34,622 nt of DNA from Parabacteroides sp. ZJ-118 (GCF_011038785.1 NZ_JAAKDT010000037.1:1-34622); one strand, 5' to 3'. Counted from the stretch's first letter, positions 1 to 8,341 are shown. A program made the numbers and translations. Notes: a model not told the origin generated them from the letters alone.

Positions 1-42
1 AGCGGAGGTCTTGATTTTGCGCCCTTTGCGCCCTGGCTCCCT

Positions 43-234
43 TTAGGGAGGCGGCGTTGATCCGGGCTTATCCTTTTGATCCTTAGCGTTTTCGGGTTTC
101 TCAGGGTCGCTGTTCCCCTTCTCCTGCCCAGGGCGCAAGAAATTGGCTTTTACCTGTTCCGACGTGATCTCCGTGATCTCGAAAAGACGTTTTTTCCGGC
201 GATTCCGTGAGCGAAAAACCTGCTTTTTCGGCAT
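43..234 (-). CDS. possible small basic protein, unknown
   Basis: A 63-codon frame runs from an ATG at 234, with a GGAG sequence about 5 nt upstream, to a TAA at 45-43. The product begins MPKKQVFRSRNRRKKR, is strongly basic at the N-terminus, and has a charged Lys/Glu/Asp/Pro-rich tail ending in three prolines. I recognise no family. The frame stays open upstream to a TTG at 318, but that extension has no ribosome binding site. Its stop codon lies in a short inverted repeat at 41-54. In GC-rich DNA an open frame of this length can arise by chance, so existence rests mainly on the GGAG-ATG spacing. Confidence 0.25.
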   Translation of the reverse strand: MPKKQVFRSRNRRKKRLFEITEITSEQVKANFLRPGQEKGNSDPEKPENAKDQKDKPGSTPPP

Positions 235-727
235 CTTGCTCCGACGTAAGTATACGAAAACGCGTCGGCGAGATACATAAAAACGCTCTTGTTTTCGCCT
301 TAATTCCGGTCTGCGCAAGATACAGTGGCGCGTCGAGGCGCTCCGGCTCGCGGAAGCAGGAAACGCACTGTACCCGAAAAGCCCAATGACCTCCTGGTGG
401 GTTAAAACCGATGTCCCGGAGGCGGGCCCATCGGACCTATCCTCCGTCCGCCTCTGCCCGGCGCTTTCCTATTTTACATGGATCTCCTTTCTGTTTCTCA
501 GAAACTGTTCTAACGACTGCACATATCCAACTGAATATTCCCGTATCGTCTCGATAATTGAGGAAACTTGTTTTTATACATTACTTATTGTTATTTATGG
601 GGAAGATGACGAAATTTGTTTATATTTGCAAAGTCTCCTTACGCCGATGCCACTTAGATTGATGCAGGGGAGAGTGGTGCAATACATTATTTCAGATTCA
701 TAATATAAATAGTAGAAAAAGGATTAA
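235..727. other. intergenic stretch with sharp base-composition change
   Basis: I see no convincing gene here. The first part, to about 470, is GC-rich; from about 480 the sequence turns AT-rich and stays so to about 1590. Two open frames on the plus strand (207-389 and 386-703) show no recognisable protein and cross the composition boundary, which suggests chance. The only signal is a -7-type TATATTTG at 621-628, listed separately. The composition step probably marks the left edge of the acquired segment that carries the HNH gene. Confidence 0.5.
621..628 (+). promoter_or_regulatory. candidate -7 promoter element for the HNH gene
   Basis: TATATTTG matches the Bacteroidales -7 consensus TAnnTTTG. 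Transcription starting about 7 nt downstream would give a leader of roughly 90 nt before the HNH start at 728. I found no good TTG at the -33 position, so this is half a promoter by sequence. Confidence 0.35.
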
Positions 728-1575
728 ATGGAAATTTCTTATATTGAACAATTGAAATCTAAAGAATGGAAACGCAAGCGTTCTCATATTCTTAGTCGTG
801 ATAAATATCATTGTTTACATTGTGGCTCTTTTGGTATTATGGGGAAAAGTTGTTATAAAATATTATATAGAAAAAATATCTGTTTGATTATATAAAGGAT
901 AAGCGTATAGATAAAATATTAGAAAGCCATCTCTGGAAAAATTCTGATATTGAAATGGAAAAATTGAAATTAGAGCAGGATATTAAAATTATTACTGATT
1001 GGGAAGATTATCCTATAAGGAAATTTTCTATGGTAAATTTATATCCAATCGTAACATGTAGTATGATAGCAGGGCCAGCTCATTATATTTTTGGATCTAA
1101 TATTTCTGATTTGCATGATTTTCAAGAAGGATATTTTTGTAAAGACGGATTAAACTTACATCTATTAGAGTGTGATAATAATTTAGGCAATCATAATTTG
1201 TATGAAAGTTTAATGGGATTTTATTTTCAAACTTCTCGTTTTAATAATTGTGATTATTATTCAATATCATACGGTAATAAGAGCTTGATTTTATCTGAAA
1301 AAGATGCAAAGCTGCCACTTTTGGATGTACATCATAAGGCATATATTGTTAACCGAAAAGCATGGGAATATGAAGATGATAATTTGATGACACTGTGTCG
1401 TGCTTGTCATGAGAAAGAACATTTAGAACATGAAGTTTTTCTTTATGATGAAAACAACCAACCATTACATAAACTTCGTACTTGTGATAAATGTAATGGG
1501 ACAGGTTATTTACCCAAATATCACTATTATGAATTTGGCGTTTGTTTTAAATGTGATGGTAGAGGGGTATTATGA
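728..1575 (+). pseudogene. HNH endonuclease with C-terminal DnaJ-type zinc knuckle, split by a frameshift
   Basis: Two frames together read as one HNH protein of about 282 residues. The first part (728-895) begins MEISYIEQLKSKEWKRKR and contains CLHCG, the first zinc pair. It stops after 55 codons. The rest lies in the -1 frame and contains LDVHHKAY, then AWEYEDDNLMTLCRACH, the catalytic HH and second CxxC. HNH proteins of this type normally carry all of this in one frame. The frames can only be joined between the TAG at 868-870 of the second frame and the stop at 893-895 of the first, and an A6 tract (871-876) lies there. The C-terminus has CDKCNGTG and CFKCDGRG, two CxxCxGxG units as in DnaJ zinc domains. 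An AAAAGGA lies just before the ATG. Its base composition (very AT-rich) differs from all neighbours, suggesting transfer. It may be a dead gene, a sequencing error, or a programmed frameshift. Confidence 0.75.
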
Positions 1576-1711
1576 GAATGTTATTACCATTAAAGGTAAC
1601 GAAGTGCTAATGGGTATGCCCGCACGTACAAGGACGACGGACATGACCCTGGCGGCCCGGGGGAATCACGGCGAGAAAACGGCTTCGCGCTCGCGGGATC
1701 GCGGGAAATAC

Positions 1712-1733
1712 GAAGTCGTGGAGACACGACTTC
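1712..1733 (-). terminator. strong hairpin after the 5'-nucleotidase gene
   Basis: A perfect 9-bp stem (GAAGTCGTG / CACGACTTC) closes a 4-nt loop and overlaps the stop codon of the minus-strand nucleotidase gene by two bases. On the minus strand it is followed by GTATTTCCC, a poor U-tract, so it may be a 3'-end stabiliser or a weak terminator rather than a classical intrinsic one. Confidence 0.45.
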
Positions 1734-3462
1734 ATTCCCCGAATAGAGACTTAGCGTCCCTTTCCGACGCCGGCCTCGTCCAATCCCGCGGGATCATCTG
1801 CCATTGGTTTAAAGGCTGCGGGCTAAGTACGCCCTTTTCCTTTATGTATTGGATCATATAGTAACGGAGGTCTTTATCGGTCGAGTGAATGATACGACTC
1901 TTCAACTCGTCTTGGGGAATGCCGGCCCCTTTCGTCAACAACTCGCCTCCGCCGTTACCCCGGTAAGAGTTGAGAGCTACCTTATACGTTTTACGCTCGT
2001 CGAAGGGCTTTCCATCCGCCATTCTCAGGATCGTGATCTTCTCACCCTTTGGTTTCGTTACGTCTACGGTGTAGATGATACCCGCCGCGGAGTCGAAGTT
2101 AAAACTGAAGTTGACGAATGAGACATGACGCGCTTGTCCTTTCTTGCTCTCTTTCAATAATAGGACAGGATCGTCCGGAGATTTCATCCGGTTGGTCCAC
2201 ATGGCGTACGATTCCTCCAGGAAACCTTTGATCTCGGCACCCGTCAGATTCATCGTATAAAGCATATTCTCGTATTTGTAGAGGCTGAACATATCGCTGA
2301 TCGTGATATCCCCTTTCTCTATTTTCGCGTCAAAGGATAACGGGGCGGCGAAGGAGACGTCCGCGCCGGTCAGCTCCAATTGCAAGGAGTGAATGAAATC
2401 GATGAAAGCAGATGGCCCGAAGTAAGCGGGACGGGTCGCGATACTCTTCGTAAAGGTCCCCACCTTCTCGGTGACGAAATCGTTCACCGCTTTGTATTGC
2501 GGAGCGAATTCTGCCATGAACGCCTCGCTAGGCTCCAGCTTGTCCACATCTGTCAAGACGCCCGATACGTGTTTGTCCAGGACCTTCCCATGCTCCATCT
2601 TCAACACGATATCGACGGTACCGACTATGCGCCCGTTGCTCGCCGGATTTATCAGCAACACGGAATCGCCCTCGCTATTCGCCACCTTCCCGCAATACCG
2701 GCGATGATCATGCCCCATCATGACCACATCGAAGCCCGGGACGCGCCGGGCGACCTCCATCGAGGCATCCTCGCGGTAGCGGTCGGACATGGTGCGCGCC
2801 TCGCTGCCCGCGTGGAAGATACCTACCACGACATCCGGTTTCTCCTTCTCCCGAATGATCTTCATCCATTTACGGGCCGTCTCTTCCATGTCGGCGAAGT
2901 AAAGGCCTCGCCAGCGAGCCTCCGGCAGCCAGACGGGGATGGCCGGGGTAATCATGCCCAGGACAACGATCCTCGCGCCATCGCGCTCGAATACCTCGTA
3001 GGGCTTCAGATAGGTCTCCCGGTCGGAGGTGCGGATCGTATTCGCGCCCAGGATCGGGAAATCGCACTGCCTGATCCAGCGATCGAAAACGGCGGGGCCC
3101 GCCTCTATATCATGGTTGCCCATATTTCCCGCGTCGTAGCCCATGTAGTTCATCATGGCGGCTGCCAGGTGCGTGGAGACCGTGTCCATGAAATTGTAAT
3201 AATACACGATGGGTTGTCCTTGCAGGATATCGCCGTTATCCAGCAGCAGGAGGTTGTCGCCGTACGCCCGGCGCTCTTGCTGCACGAAGGTGTGGACCCG
3301 GGCCAGGCTTCCGCCCCACGCCCGTTGCTCGATAAAGTTATACGGAAAGAAATTCCCGTGGATATCACTGGTTTCCACCAATCTCAACTTGACTTCCCTT
3401 GTTGTCGCCGACAGGCCGAGAGCGACCAGCAGCGACAGGGCGATTGAATAAACTCGTCTCAT
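1732..3462 (-). CDS. bifunctional metallophosphatase / 5'-nucleotidase (UshA-like)
   Basis: This is a secreted nucleotide phosphohydrolase of about 576 residues. The N-terminus (MRRVYSIALSLLVALGLSA) is a signal peptide, so it acts in the periplasm. The calcineurin-like domain shows the metal ligands in order: SDIHG (D33, H35), DNGDILQG (D78), GNHD (N116, H117), IFHAG (near 217) and GHDH (near 251). The C-terminal half is the 5'-nucleotidase C domain, with YKVALNSYRGNGGGE near its end. I chose the ATG at 3462; the frame opens with a TTG at 3477, which would push the signal peptide inward. It lies 61 nt downstream of the EFR1 gene on the same strand and is probably the last gene of that operon. 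Nucleotide or sugar-nucleotide scavenging is the likely role; the exact substrate is not visible. Confidence 0.93.
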   Translation of the reverse strand: MRRVYSIALSLLVALGLSATTREVKLRLVETSDIHGNFFPYNFIEQRAWGGSLARVHTFVQQERRAYGDNLLLLDNGDILQGQPIVYYYNFMDTVSTHLAAAMMNYMGYDAGNMGNHDIEAGPAVFDRWIRQCDFPILGANTIRTSDRETYLKPYEVFERDGARIVVLGMITPAIPVWLPEARWRGLYFADMEETARKWMKIIREKEKPDVVVGIFHAGSEARTMSDRYREDASMEVARRVPGFDVVMMGHDHRRYCGKVANSEGDSVLLINPASNGRIVGTVDIVLKMEHGKVLDKHVSGVLTDVDKLEPSEAFMAEFAPQYKAVNDFVTEKVGTFTKSIATRPAYFGPSAFIDFIHSLQLELTGADVSFAAPLSFDAKIEKGDITISDMFSLYKYENMLYTMNLTGAEIKGFLEESYAMWTNRMKSPDDPVLLLKESKKGQARHVSFVNFSFNFDSAAGIIYTVDVTKPKGEKITILRMADGKPFDERKTYKVALNSYRGNGGGELLTKGAGIPQDELKSRIIHSTDKDLRYYMIQYIKEKGVLSPQPLNQWQMIPRDWTRPASERDAKSLFGE

Positions 3463-3523
3463 ATTAAAGTATCTCAAAATAGTTTCATGCCGCGAGGGTG
3501 GCGAGGGAATCGGCCACCCGGTT

Positions 3524-4366
3524 TCAACGCTGTTTCGTCTCCGCCTCGGACGAGCGTACCCGCGACGGGTTGAAACGCGAGAAGAACACCTCCGGTTCCC
3601 GGCGCGCGCTGAAGTTCTTGTGCAGCATCGCCGTATAAGGGGTGTCGAAGGTTCGCGCGCCCTCGGGACACTCTTTCACGCAGGCGCAACATTTGATGCA
3701 CAGCTCGGGGTCGCTATACAGGTCTCCGTCACGCGAGGATATCGCATGCGTAGGGCAGACCTCCACGCAATACCCGCATCGCGTACACGCATCGTTGTCG
3801 GTGACCGGGGCCTGCGGGGTGGAGGGGCTTTTCTCCCGGTACGGGAAGTGGCCTCTTACCTCCAAGGCGGACAGGGATTCCACGCAGGAGACCTGCTCCA
3901 GCCTCTCGATAATCTTTCTCCCGAAGGCCGCGGCTTGCTCGAGGTCCGACTCGTCCGGACGCCCCTCGGCGACGGGCATCCCCTCGCGGCTGAAGGAGTG
4001 CTCGCCGATAAAGGCCGCTGCGGCCACGGGCACGAAGCCCTGCTCCGACACCAGATCGCACAGCTCTCTCAAGGCATCCTCGTAATCGCGGTTCCCATAC
4101 AGTACCACGGGGACCGCCGGCGCGTGGTAGGTGGAGCGGAACATGCGGAGACGCTCAGCGGCCGTCTCCGCCACACGGCCACCGTATACGGGGGCGGCTA
4201 TGATCGTCAGCTCGTCATCGATATGCTCCTCGCTGTCCGGGGCCTCGCGGGTGACGTCGGACTCGGACATCGAGATGGCTCCCATCCCTTCCGCTATCGC
4301 GTAGACGATCTTGGCGGAGGTGTGTGTCGGGGAGAAATAAATTAAGTGTACGTTCCTGTATCTCAT
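3524..4366 (-). CDS. EFR1-family flavodoxin-ferredoxin fusion protein
   Basis: The 280-residue protein joins an N-terminal flavodoxin-like domain (residues about 5-155; the loop FSPTHTSAK at 11-19 is placed to bind the FMN phosphate) to two [4Fe-4S] motifs: C194, C197, C200, C204 and C223, C226, C229, C233. This arrangement is the EFR1 type, whose members shuttle electrons; the partner is generally unknown. There is no signal peptide, so it acts in the cytoplasm. The ATG at 4366 overlaps the upstream tlpA-like stop codon by 4 nt (ATGA), which implies translational coupling. The neighbours on both sides are exported proteins, one a thioredoxin, so a redox role connected to the envelope is possible, but that is inference. 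Confidence 0.9.
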   Translation of the reverse strand: MRYRNVHLIYFSPTHTSAKIVYAIAEGMGAISMSESDVTREAPDSEEHIDDELTIIAAPVYGGRVAETAAERLRMFRSTYHAPAVPVVLYGNRDYEDALRELCDLVSEQGFVPVAAAAFIGEHSFSREGMPVAEGRPDESDLEQAAAFGRKIIERLEQVSCVESLSALEVRGHFPYREKSPSTPQAPVTDNDACTRCGYCVEVCPTHAISSRDGDLYSDPELCIKCCACVKECPEGARTFDTPYTAMLHKNFSARREPEVFFSRFNPSRVRSSEAETKQR

Positions 4367-4881
4367 GGTTCTTGTTTTAACGCGTCCTCTATTTTAGTCA
4401 TTAACCCGGCAAATTCCTCCTCGGTATAGCCCTCGCTCGCGTAGAGGATCCTCCCGTCTTTCCCGACCAGGTAGCCGCGGGGGATCAGGCTCTTGGCGAA
4501 GGCGCCGAAAATGGCCCGGCTCTTGTCGGGATACAGCGGGAAATCGAAGCCTTTTCGCTCGTTATACTTCCGAAGGTCGGCATCGGAGTGCTCGCGGCCG
4601 ATCACCAGGAGGACGAAGTCTTTGTTGTCCTTGTATCTCGGCCAGAGGGTTTGCTGGAACGCGGCCAATTCTTTTTGGCAGGGGGGGCACCAGGTGGCGA
4701 AGAAATTCACGAGGATCACCTTCCCCCTTAACGAGGCGGACCGCAACGTGCTCCCGTCGTCGGAGATAATCGTGAATGACGGCATGGCGTCGCCTACCTT
4801 CACGATACCGGGATCGTCCTCCCGCGCGCTGCCCGCGAAAACTACGAACGCTAGTAAACTAGCCAATAAATACTTCTTCAT
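4363..4881 (-). CDS. TlpA-like periplasmic thioredoxin
   Basis: This is a 172-residue exported thiol-disulfide oxidoreductase. Residues 1-19 form a signal peptide; there is no lipobox cysteine. A thioredoxin fold of the AhpC/TSA-Redoxin type follows, with the active site WCPPC (C65, C68) in VNFFATWCPPCQKE and the cis-proline loop in SLIPRGYLVGKDG. Bacteroidales carry many such TlpA/ResA-like proteins, which reduce disulfides in the periplasm. It is the first gene of the operon and overlaps the EFR1 gene by 4 nt. A -7 TATATTTG lies 34 nt upstream of the ATG. Confidence 0.9.
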   Translation of the reverse strand: MKKYLLASLLAFVVFAGSAREDDPGIVKVGDAMPSFTIISDDGSTLRSASLRGKVILVNFFATWCPPCQKELAAFQQTLWPRYKDNKDFVLLVIGREHSDADLRKYNERKGFDFPLYPDKSRAIFGAFAKSLIPRGYLVGKDGRILYASEGYTEEEFAGLMTKIEDALKQEP

Positions 4882-4914
4882 AACCTTAATTGTTTATCGT
4901 TTAGGATTTCGCGA

Positions 4915-4922
4915 CAAATATA
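4915..4922 (-). promoter_or_regulatory. -7 promoter element of the tlpA-EFR1-nucleotidase operon
   Basis: TATATTTG on the minus strand, 34-41 nt before the tlpA-like ATG, matches TAnnTTTG. No clear TTG stands at -33. Confidence 0.5.
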
Positions 4923-5003
4923 CATTAAAATTCTCATCTAACTGCATAATCGTAAGACTTGCGAACGTCCCGCGGCGCCCTCCCGAGCCCTCGGCGGCTT
5001 CGC

Positions 5004-5585
5004 TTACCGCAGGTTTCGCGCCAAGTCGTAACCGGCTTTCAACGCCTTCAGGTTCATCCGGACGATCTCCTCGCCCTTACGCCCGAATATCCGACGGATC
5101 CCGGCCTCGATCTTGTCGTAATCGATTCCGAGGAAGGGGGTGGCGGCTCCCAGCATCACGATATTGGCGGCACGGGCGGATCCCGCCTCCCGGGCGATCT
5201 CCTCCACGTCTAACACGACCTTGCGCGGGAGCTTGTCCAGCTCCGCGTTCACCCTCTCGATCTCCGGATAGTTCGGGATGTTCGCGAACGGGCGGGAGTT
5301 TGTCACCAGCCAACCCTCCCGCTTCAGGTAAGGCAGGTAACGCAAGCCCTCCATAGGCTCCAGGGAGATTATCAGATCGGCGCGGCCCTTCGGGATCAGG
5401 TCCGAGGCGATCGGCTCGTCGGAGAGGCGCAGGTTCGACTGCACGTCTCCCCCCCGTTGACTCATTCCGTGCACTTCCGCCTGCTTCATGTACAGGTTCT
5501 CTTTCAAGGCGGCTTCCCCTATGACGGCGGCGATAGAGAGGATACCCTGCCCGCCTACGCCTGATAGTATAATATCTGTTTTCAT
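5004..5585 (-). CDS. iorB: indolepyruvate:ferredoxin oxidoreductase, beta subunit
   Basis: This 193-residue protein is the gamma-type (pyruvate ferredoxin/flavodoxin oxidoreductase catalytic) subunit. GVGGQGIL near residues 8-15 and the conserved HGMSQRGGDV are typical of IorB. It pairs with IorA to decarboxylate aryl pyruvates oxidatively to aryl acetyl-CoA, reducing ferredoxin, in the cytoplasm. The frame is open up to 5627, but the ATG at 5585 overlaps the iorA stop in an ATGA, and MKTDIILSGVGGQG is the family's usual beginning, so I chose that start. Length is normal. Confidence 0.95.
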   Translation of the reverse strand: MKTDIILSGVGGQGILSIAAVIGEAALKENLYMKQAEVHGMSQRGGDVQSNLRLSDEPIASDLIPKGRADLIISLEPMEGLRYLPYLKREGWLVTNSRPFANIPNYPEIERVNAELDKLPRKVVLDVEEIAREAGSARAANIVMLGAATPFLGIDYDKIEAGIRRIFGRKGEEIVRMNLKALKAGYDLARNLR

Positions 5586-7183
5586 CTCTTGCTCGCTTTT
5601 TTCTTTCTGGTTAATGTCTGGATGCACTCGCGGCGGGGGATCAACACGGATACGCCCCTGTACGCGATCTCCTCGCGGATGATCGATTTCATCTCCTCGT
5701 AGTTCTTTTTCAGGGGGACCATCACGCGGATGTGGGCCGGGTCCACGCCGATACCGGCGCAGATAGACTCCAGGCGCCCCGTCCCGGCGGAATCCTGCCC
5801 CCCGGTCATGGCCGTCGTCTCGTTATCGGAGATGACGATGGTGATGTTCGTGTTCTCATTCACGCAATCCAACAGGCCGGTCATGCCGGAGTGGGTGAAC
5901 GTAGAGTCGCCGATCACGGCGATCGCCGGGAACACGCCCGCGTCGGAAGCGCCCTTCGCCATCGTGATGGAGGCACCCATGTCGATGCACGAGTCGATCG
6001 CGCGGTAAGGAGGCAGGGCGCCCAGGGTGTAACAGCCGATATCGCCGAATACCTTGGCCGCGCCGTTATACTCGGCGACTACCTCGTTCAAGGCCTCGTA
6101 CATATCCCGGTGTCCACAACCCTGGCACAACGCGGGCGGACGCTGCTCGACCACCTCGGGGACCGCGTAATAGCTCCGGATCTCCTTCCCCAGGGCCTTG
6201 CCCACGGCATCCGGCGTAAGCTCGCCGTCGCGCTGGAGCGTGCCGTCCAGGCGGCCGTGAACCGCCACGCCTCTCGCCAAGAAGCCTCTCAATTGCTCCT
6301 CGACGACCGGATACCCCTCTTCCAGCACCAGGATCGCCTTGCACTCGCCGGCAATCTTCTCCACCTGCTTTCTCGGGAGCGGATACTGAGAGATCTTCAA
6401 TACGGGATGCTCGAAACCGCCCGGGTAATTCTCGGAAAGATAATTGAAGGCGATACCCGTCGCGATGATACCCAGCTCCTTGTCCGGGGCATCGAAATAC
6501 GCGTTGTAGGCGGAACGCTCGGAGGCCTCCGTGAAAACCGCCTGGGCCGCCAGCAGGCGCTTGAAGCGCTGACGAGCCAAGGCCGGCAGCAGGATGAAGC
6601 GCTGACGGCCGTCTTCCGGGCAACTCATCCGGTTCTCCGGCCTCGGCGGGGCGGTCACGACGCCGGCACGAGAATGCGCCATGCGGGTCGTGACCCGCAG
6701 CAAGATCGGATACCCCAATTGCTCGGACAGCTCGAATCCATGATAGACCATGTCGTAAGCCTCCTGCTGGCTGGAGGGCTCGAGCGTCGGGACCATGGCG
6801 AAATTGCCGTAAATGCGGTTGTCTTGCTCATTCTGCGAGGAGTGCATGGATGGGTCGTCGGCCGTAAGGATGATCATGCCGCCATGGATACCGCTCATCG
6901 CGGCGTTCATGAAGCAATCGGCGGCGACATTCAGCCCGACATGTTTCATGCAGCAAAGCGCGCGCTTACCGGCGTAGCACATACCCAAGGCGGCCTCCAT
7001 GGCGGTCTTCTCATTCGCGCTCCAGCGGCAATGGATACCCCTCTCTTTCGTTATCGGCGAGCCTTGGATATATTCCGTGATCTCGGTAGAAGGGGTGCCC
7101 GGGTAGGCGTACACCCCGGAGATGCCGGCGTCTATAGCGGCTTGCGCTATGGCCTCGTCCCCCAAAAATAAATGTTTTCCCAT
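5582..7183 (-). CDS. iorA: indolepyruvate:ferredoxin oxidoreductase, alpha subunit (short form)
   Basis: The 533-residue protein is the thiamine-diphosphate subunit. The N-terminal pyrimidine-binding half begins with FLGDEAIAQAAIDAG and has YPGTPSTEI. The C-terminal half carries CQGCGHRD (C353, C356) and the diphosphate-binding region GDST (425) to SDNETTAMTGGQ (452-463). The archaeal enzyme is longer, ending in a two-cluster ferredoxin domain; here the protein stops after CIQTLTRKKKASKR, so that domain is missing and only remnants of one cysteine remain. Electrons must therefore pass to a separate ferredoxin. It converts indole-, phenyl- and hydroxyphenyl-pyruvate to the aryl acetyl-CoA. The ATG at 7183 begins the usual MGKHLFLGDEA. 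A -7 TACCTTTG lies 46 nt upstream. Confidence 0.95.
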   Translation of the reverse strand: MGKHLFLGDEAIAQAAIDAGISGVYAYPGTPSTEITEYIQGSPITKERGIHCRWSANEKTAMEAALGMCYAGKRALCCMKHVGLNVAADCFMNAAMSGIHGGMIILTADDPSMHSSQNEQDNRIYGNFAMVPTLEPSSQQEAYDMVYHGFELSEQLGYPILLRVTTRMAHSRAGVVTAPPRPENRMSCPEDGRQRFILLPALARQRFKRLLAAQAVFTEASERSAYNAYFDAPDKELGIIATGIAFNYLSENYPGGFEHPVLKISQYPLPRKQVEKIAGECKAILVLEEGYPVVEEQLRGFLARGVAVHGRLDGTLQRDGELTPDAVGKALGKEIRSYYAVPEVVEQRPPALCQGCGHRDMYEALNEVVAEYNGAAKVFGDIGCYTLGALPPYRAIDSCIDMGASITMAKGASDAGVFPAIAVIGDSTFTHSGMTGLLDCVNENTNITIVISDNETTAMTGGQDSAGTGRLESICAGIGVDPAHIRVMVPLKKNYEEMKSIIREEIAYRGVSVLIPRRECIQTLTRKKKASKR

Positions 7184-7228
7184 GTGTATCTGTTTTCTTG
7201 ATATTGACTATTCACGCTATCTGGCGGC

Positions 7229-7236
7229 CAAAGGTA
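7229..7236 (-). promoter_or_regulatory. -7 promoter element of iorAB
   Basis: TACCTTTG on the minus strand, 46-53 nt upstream of the iorA ATG, matches TAnnTTTG. It lies in the gap after mltG and suggests that iorAB has its own promoter. There is no clear -33. Confidence 0.5.
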
Positions 7237-7252
7237 AGAAAATTTGGATTAT

Positions 7253-7282
7253 GAATGATCCCGTGCCCGCCAAACATCATTC
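7253..7282 (-). other. inverted repeat between mltG and iorA
   Basis: GAATGAT at 7253-7259 and ATCATTC at 7276-7282 are inverted copies 16 nt apart. The element lies between the mltG stop (7292) and the iorA -7 element, so it could be a weak mltG terminator (the minus strand continues into AATTTTC after some bases) or an operator for iorAB. Confidence 0.25.
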
Positions 7283-7291
7283 CCGGATTCC

Positions 7292-8341
7292 TCACCGTAT
7301 TCCTCTCCGGCTCAACTCCGCCCGATACCGGTTGGCGTTGCGATTGTGCTGCGCCAACGTCGCGGCGAAATTATGCCGTCCCGAGAAATCCTCCCTGGCG
7401 CACATGTATAAATAGTTGTGCCTCGCGTAGTCCAATACGCTATCCAGGCCCCGGAGGGTAGGAATCCGCAGCGGGCCGGGAGGCAGGCCCCGGTGTTTAT
7501 AGGTATTGTAGGGAGAATCCACCTCCAGATGCTCGAGTAAGATACGTCGCAAGGAAAAATCCCCCACCGCGAACTTCACGGTAGGATCCGCCTGTAAAGG
7601 GATACCGGCATGGAGGCGGTTGATATAGAGGCCCGCCACGACCGGATATTCGTCCGATACCGCCGTCTCCTCCTCCACGATAGAGGCCAGGATGGACACC
7701 TCGACGGGAGTAAGCCCGATCTCTCCTGCCTTTCTCAAGCGTTCCGGTGTCCAGAAAGCGTCATATTCACGCTTCATGCGACGTATAAATTTATCCGCGG
7801 ATATATTCCAATAAACCTCGTAGGTATTCGGGAGGAAGAGAGCCGGGACCGTTTCCGGGGTAAAGCCCAACGAATCGCAATACACGGGATCATTCAACAG
7901 GCGCAGGAGATCGTCCTTCCCGAACATCAACTGATCACCGATACGTTCCGCCAGATCCTCCTTGAGGCGGAGGTTATTGAACGTGACACGGGTCGCCGTC
8001 TGATGCCCTCTCCGCAAATCATCCAACAAGGCCCGATTACTCATACCAGGCTTCACGGCGTATCGACCGGTACGCATGGACGCGGGATACTTCAACAACC
8101 CGCTCAACCGCCTGAAGCTACCGATACGAAGCGCGTTCGCCGAATCCCTTAGCTGCCGGCAAAGATCATCAAAATCCTTTTTATCATCTATGTAGACATA
8201 AACCGTCTTATCCGGCTTAAAATTCGGTGCCCAGGCCAAACGGTACGCCCAAAAGCCTCCACCCCCTATCCCGACAACGAGCGTCGCTATCAAGACACTG
8301 ATTATCGAACGCTTCGATAAAATTTGTTTGTTTAAATCCAT
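7292..8341 (-). CDS. mltG: endolytic murein transglycosylase MltG
   Basis: This 349-residue inner-membrane lytic transglycosylase cuts nascent glycan strands and is thought to set their length. One membrane segment (residues about 12-34) anchors the YceG-type domain in the periplasm. The catalytic region reads ASIVEEET, with the expected glutamate at E223, followed by AGLYINRL and QADPTVKFA, all family hallmarks. The frame is open to 8383, but the ATG at 8341 puts the basic stretch MDLNKQILSKR directly before the membrane helix, and a -7 TATTTTTG at 8379-8372 would make the longer start untranscribed. Length is normal. Confidence 0.95.
   Translation of the reverse strand: MDLNKQILSKRSIISVLIATLVVGIGGGGFWAYRLAWAPNFKPDKTVYVYIDDKKDFDDLCRQLRDSANALRIGSFRRLSGLLKYPASMRTGRYAVKPGMSNRALLDDLRRGHQTATRVTFNNLRLKEDLAERIGDQLMFGKDDLLRLLNDPVYCDSLGFTPETVPALFLPNTYEVYWNISADKFIRRMKREYDAFWTPERLRKAGEIGLTPVEVSILASIVEEETAVSDEYPVVAGLYINRLHAGIPLQADPTVKFAVGDFSLRRILLEHLEVDSPYNTYKHRGLPPGPLRIPTLRGLDSVLDYARHNYLYMCAREDFSGRHNFAATLAQHNRNANRYRAELSRRGIR

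Noticed and set aside
386-703. 105-codon open frame on the plus strand
   Set aside because: It crosses the composition boundary, has no family resemblance, and contains a promoter-like element.
1430-1861. 143-codon open frame overlapping the HNH gene
   Set aside because: It is the other phase of the HNH tail and then runs antisense into the nucleotidase gene.
2380-3447. 355-codon open frame opposite the 5'-nucleotidase
   Set aside because: The nucleotidase has all catalytic motifs and a signal peptide; the opposite frame has none and reflects GC-rich third positions.
5732-7171. 479-codon open frame opposite iorA
   Set aside because: It is rich in Arg, His and Gly with no known domain, and iorA is unmistakable on the other strand.
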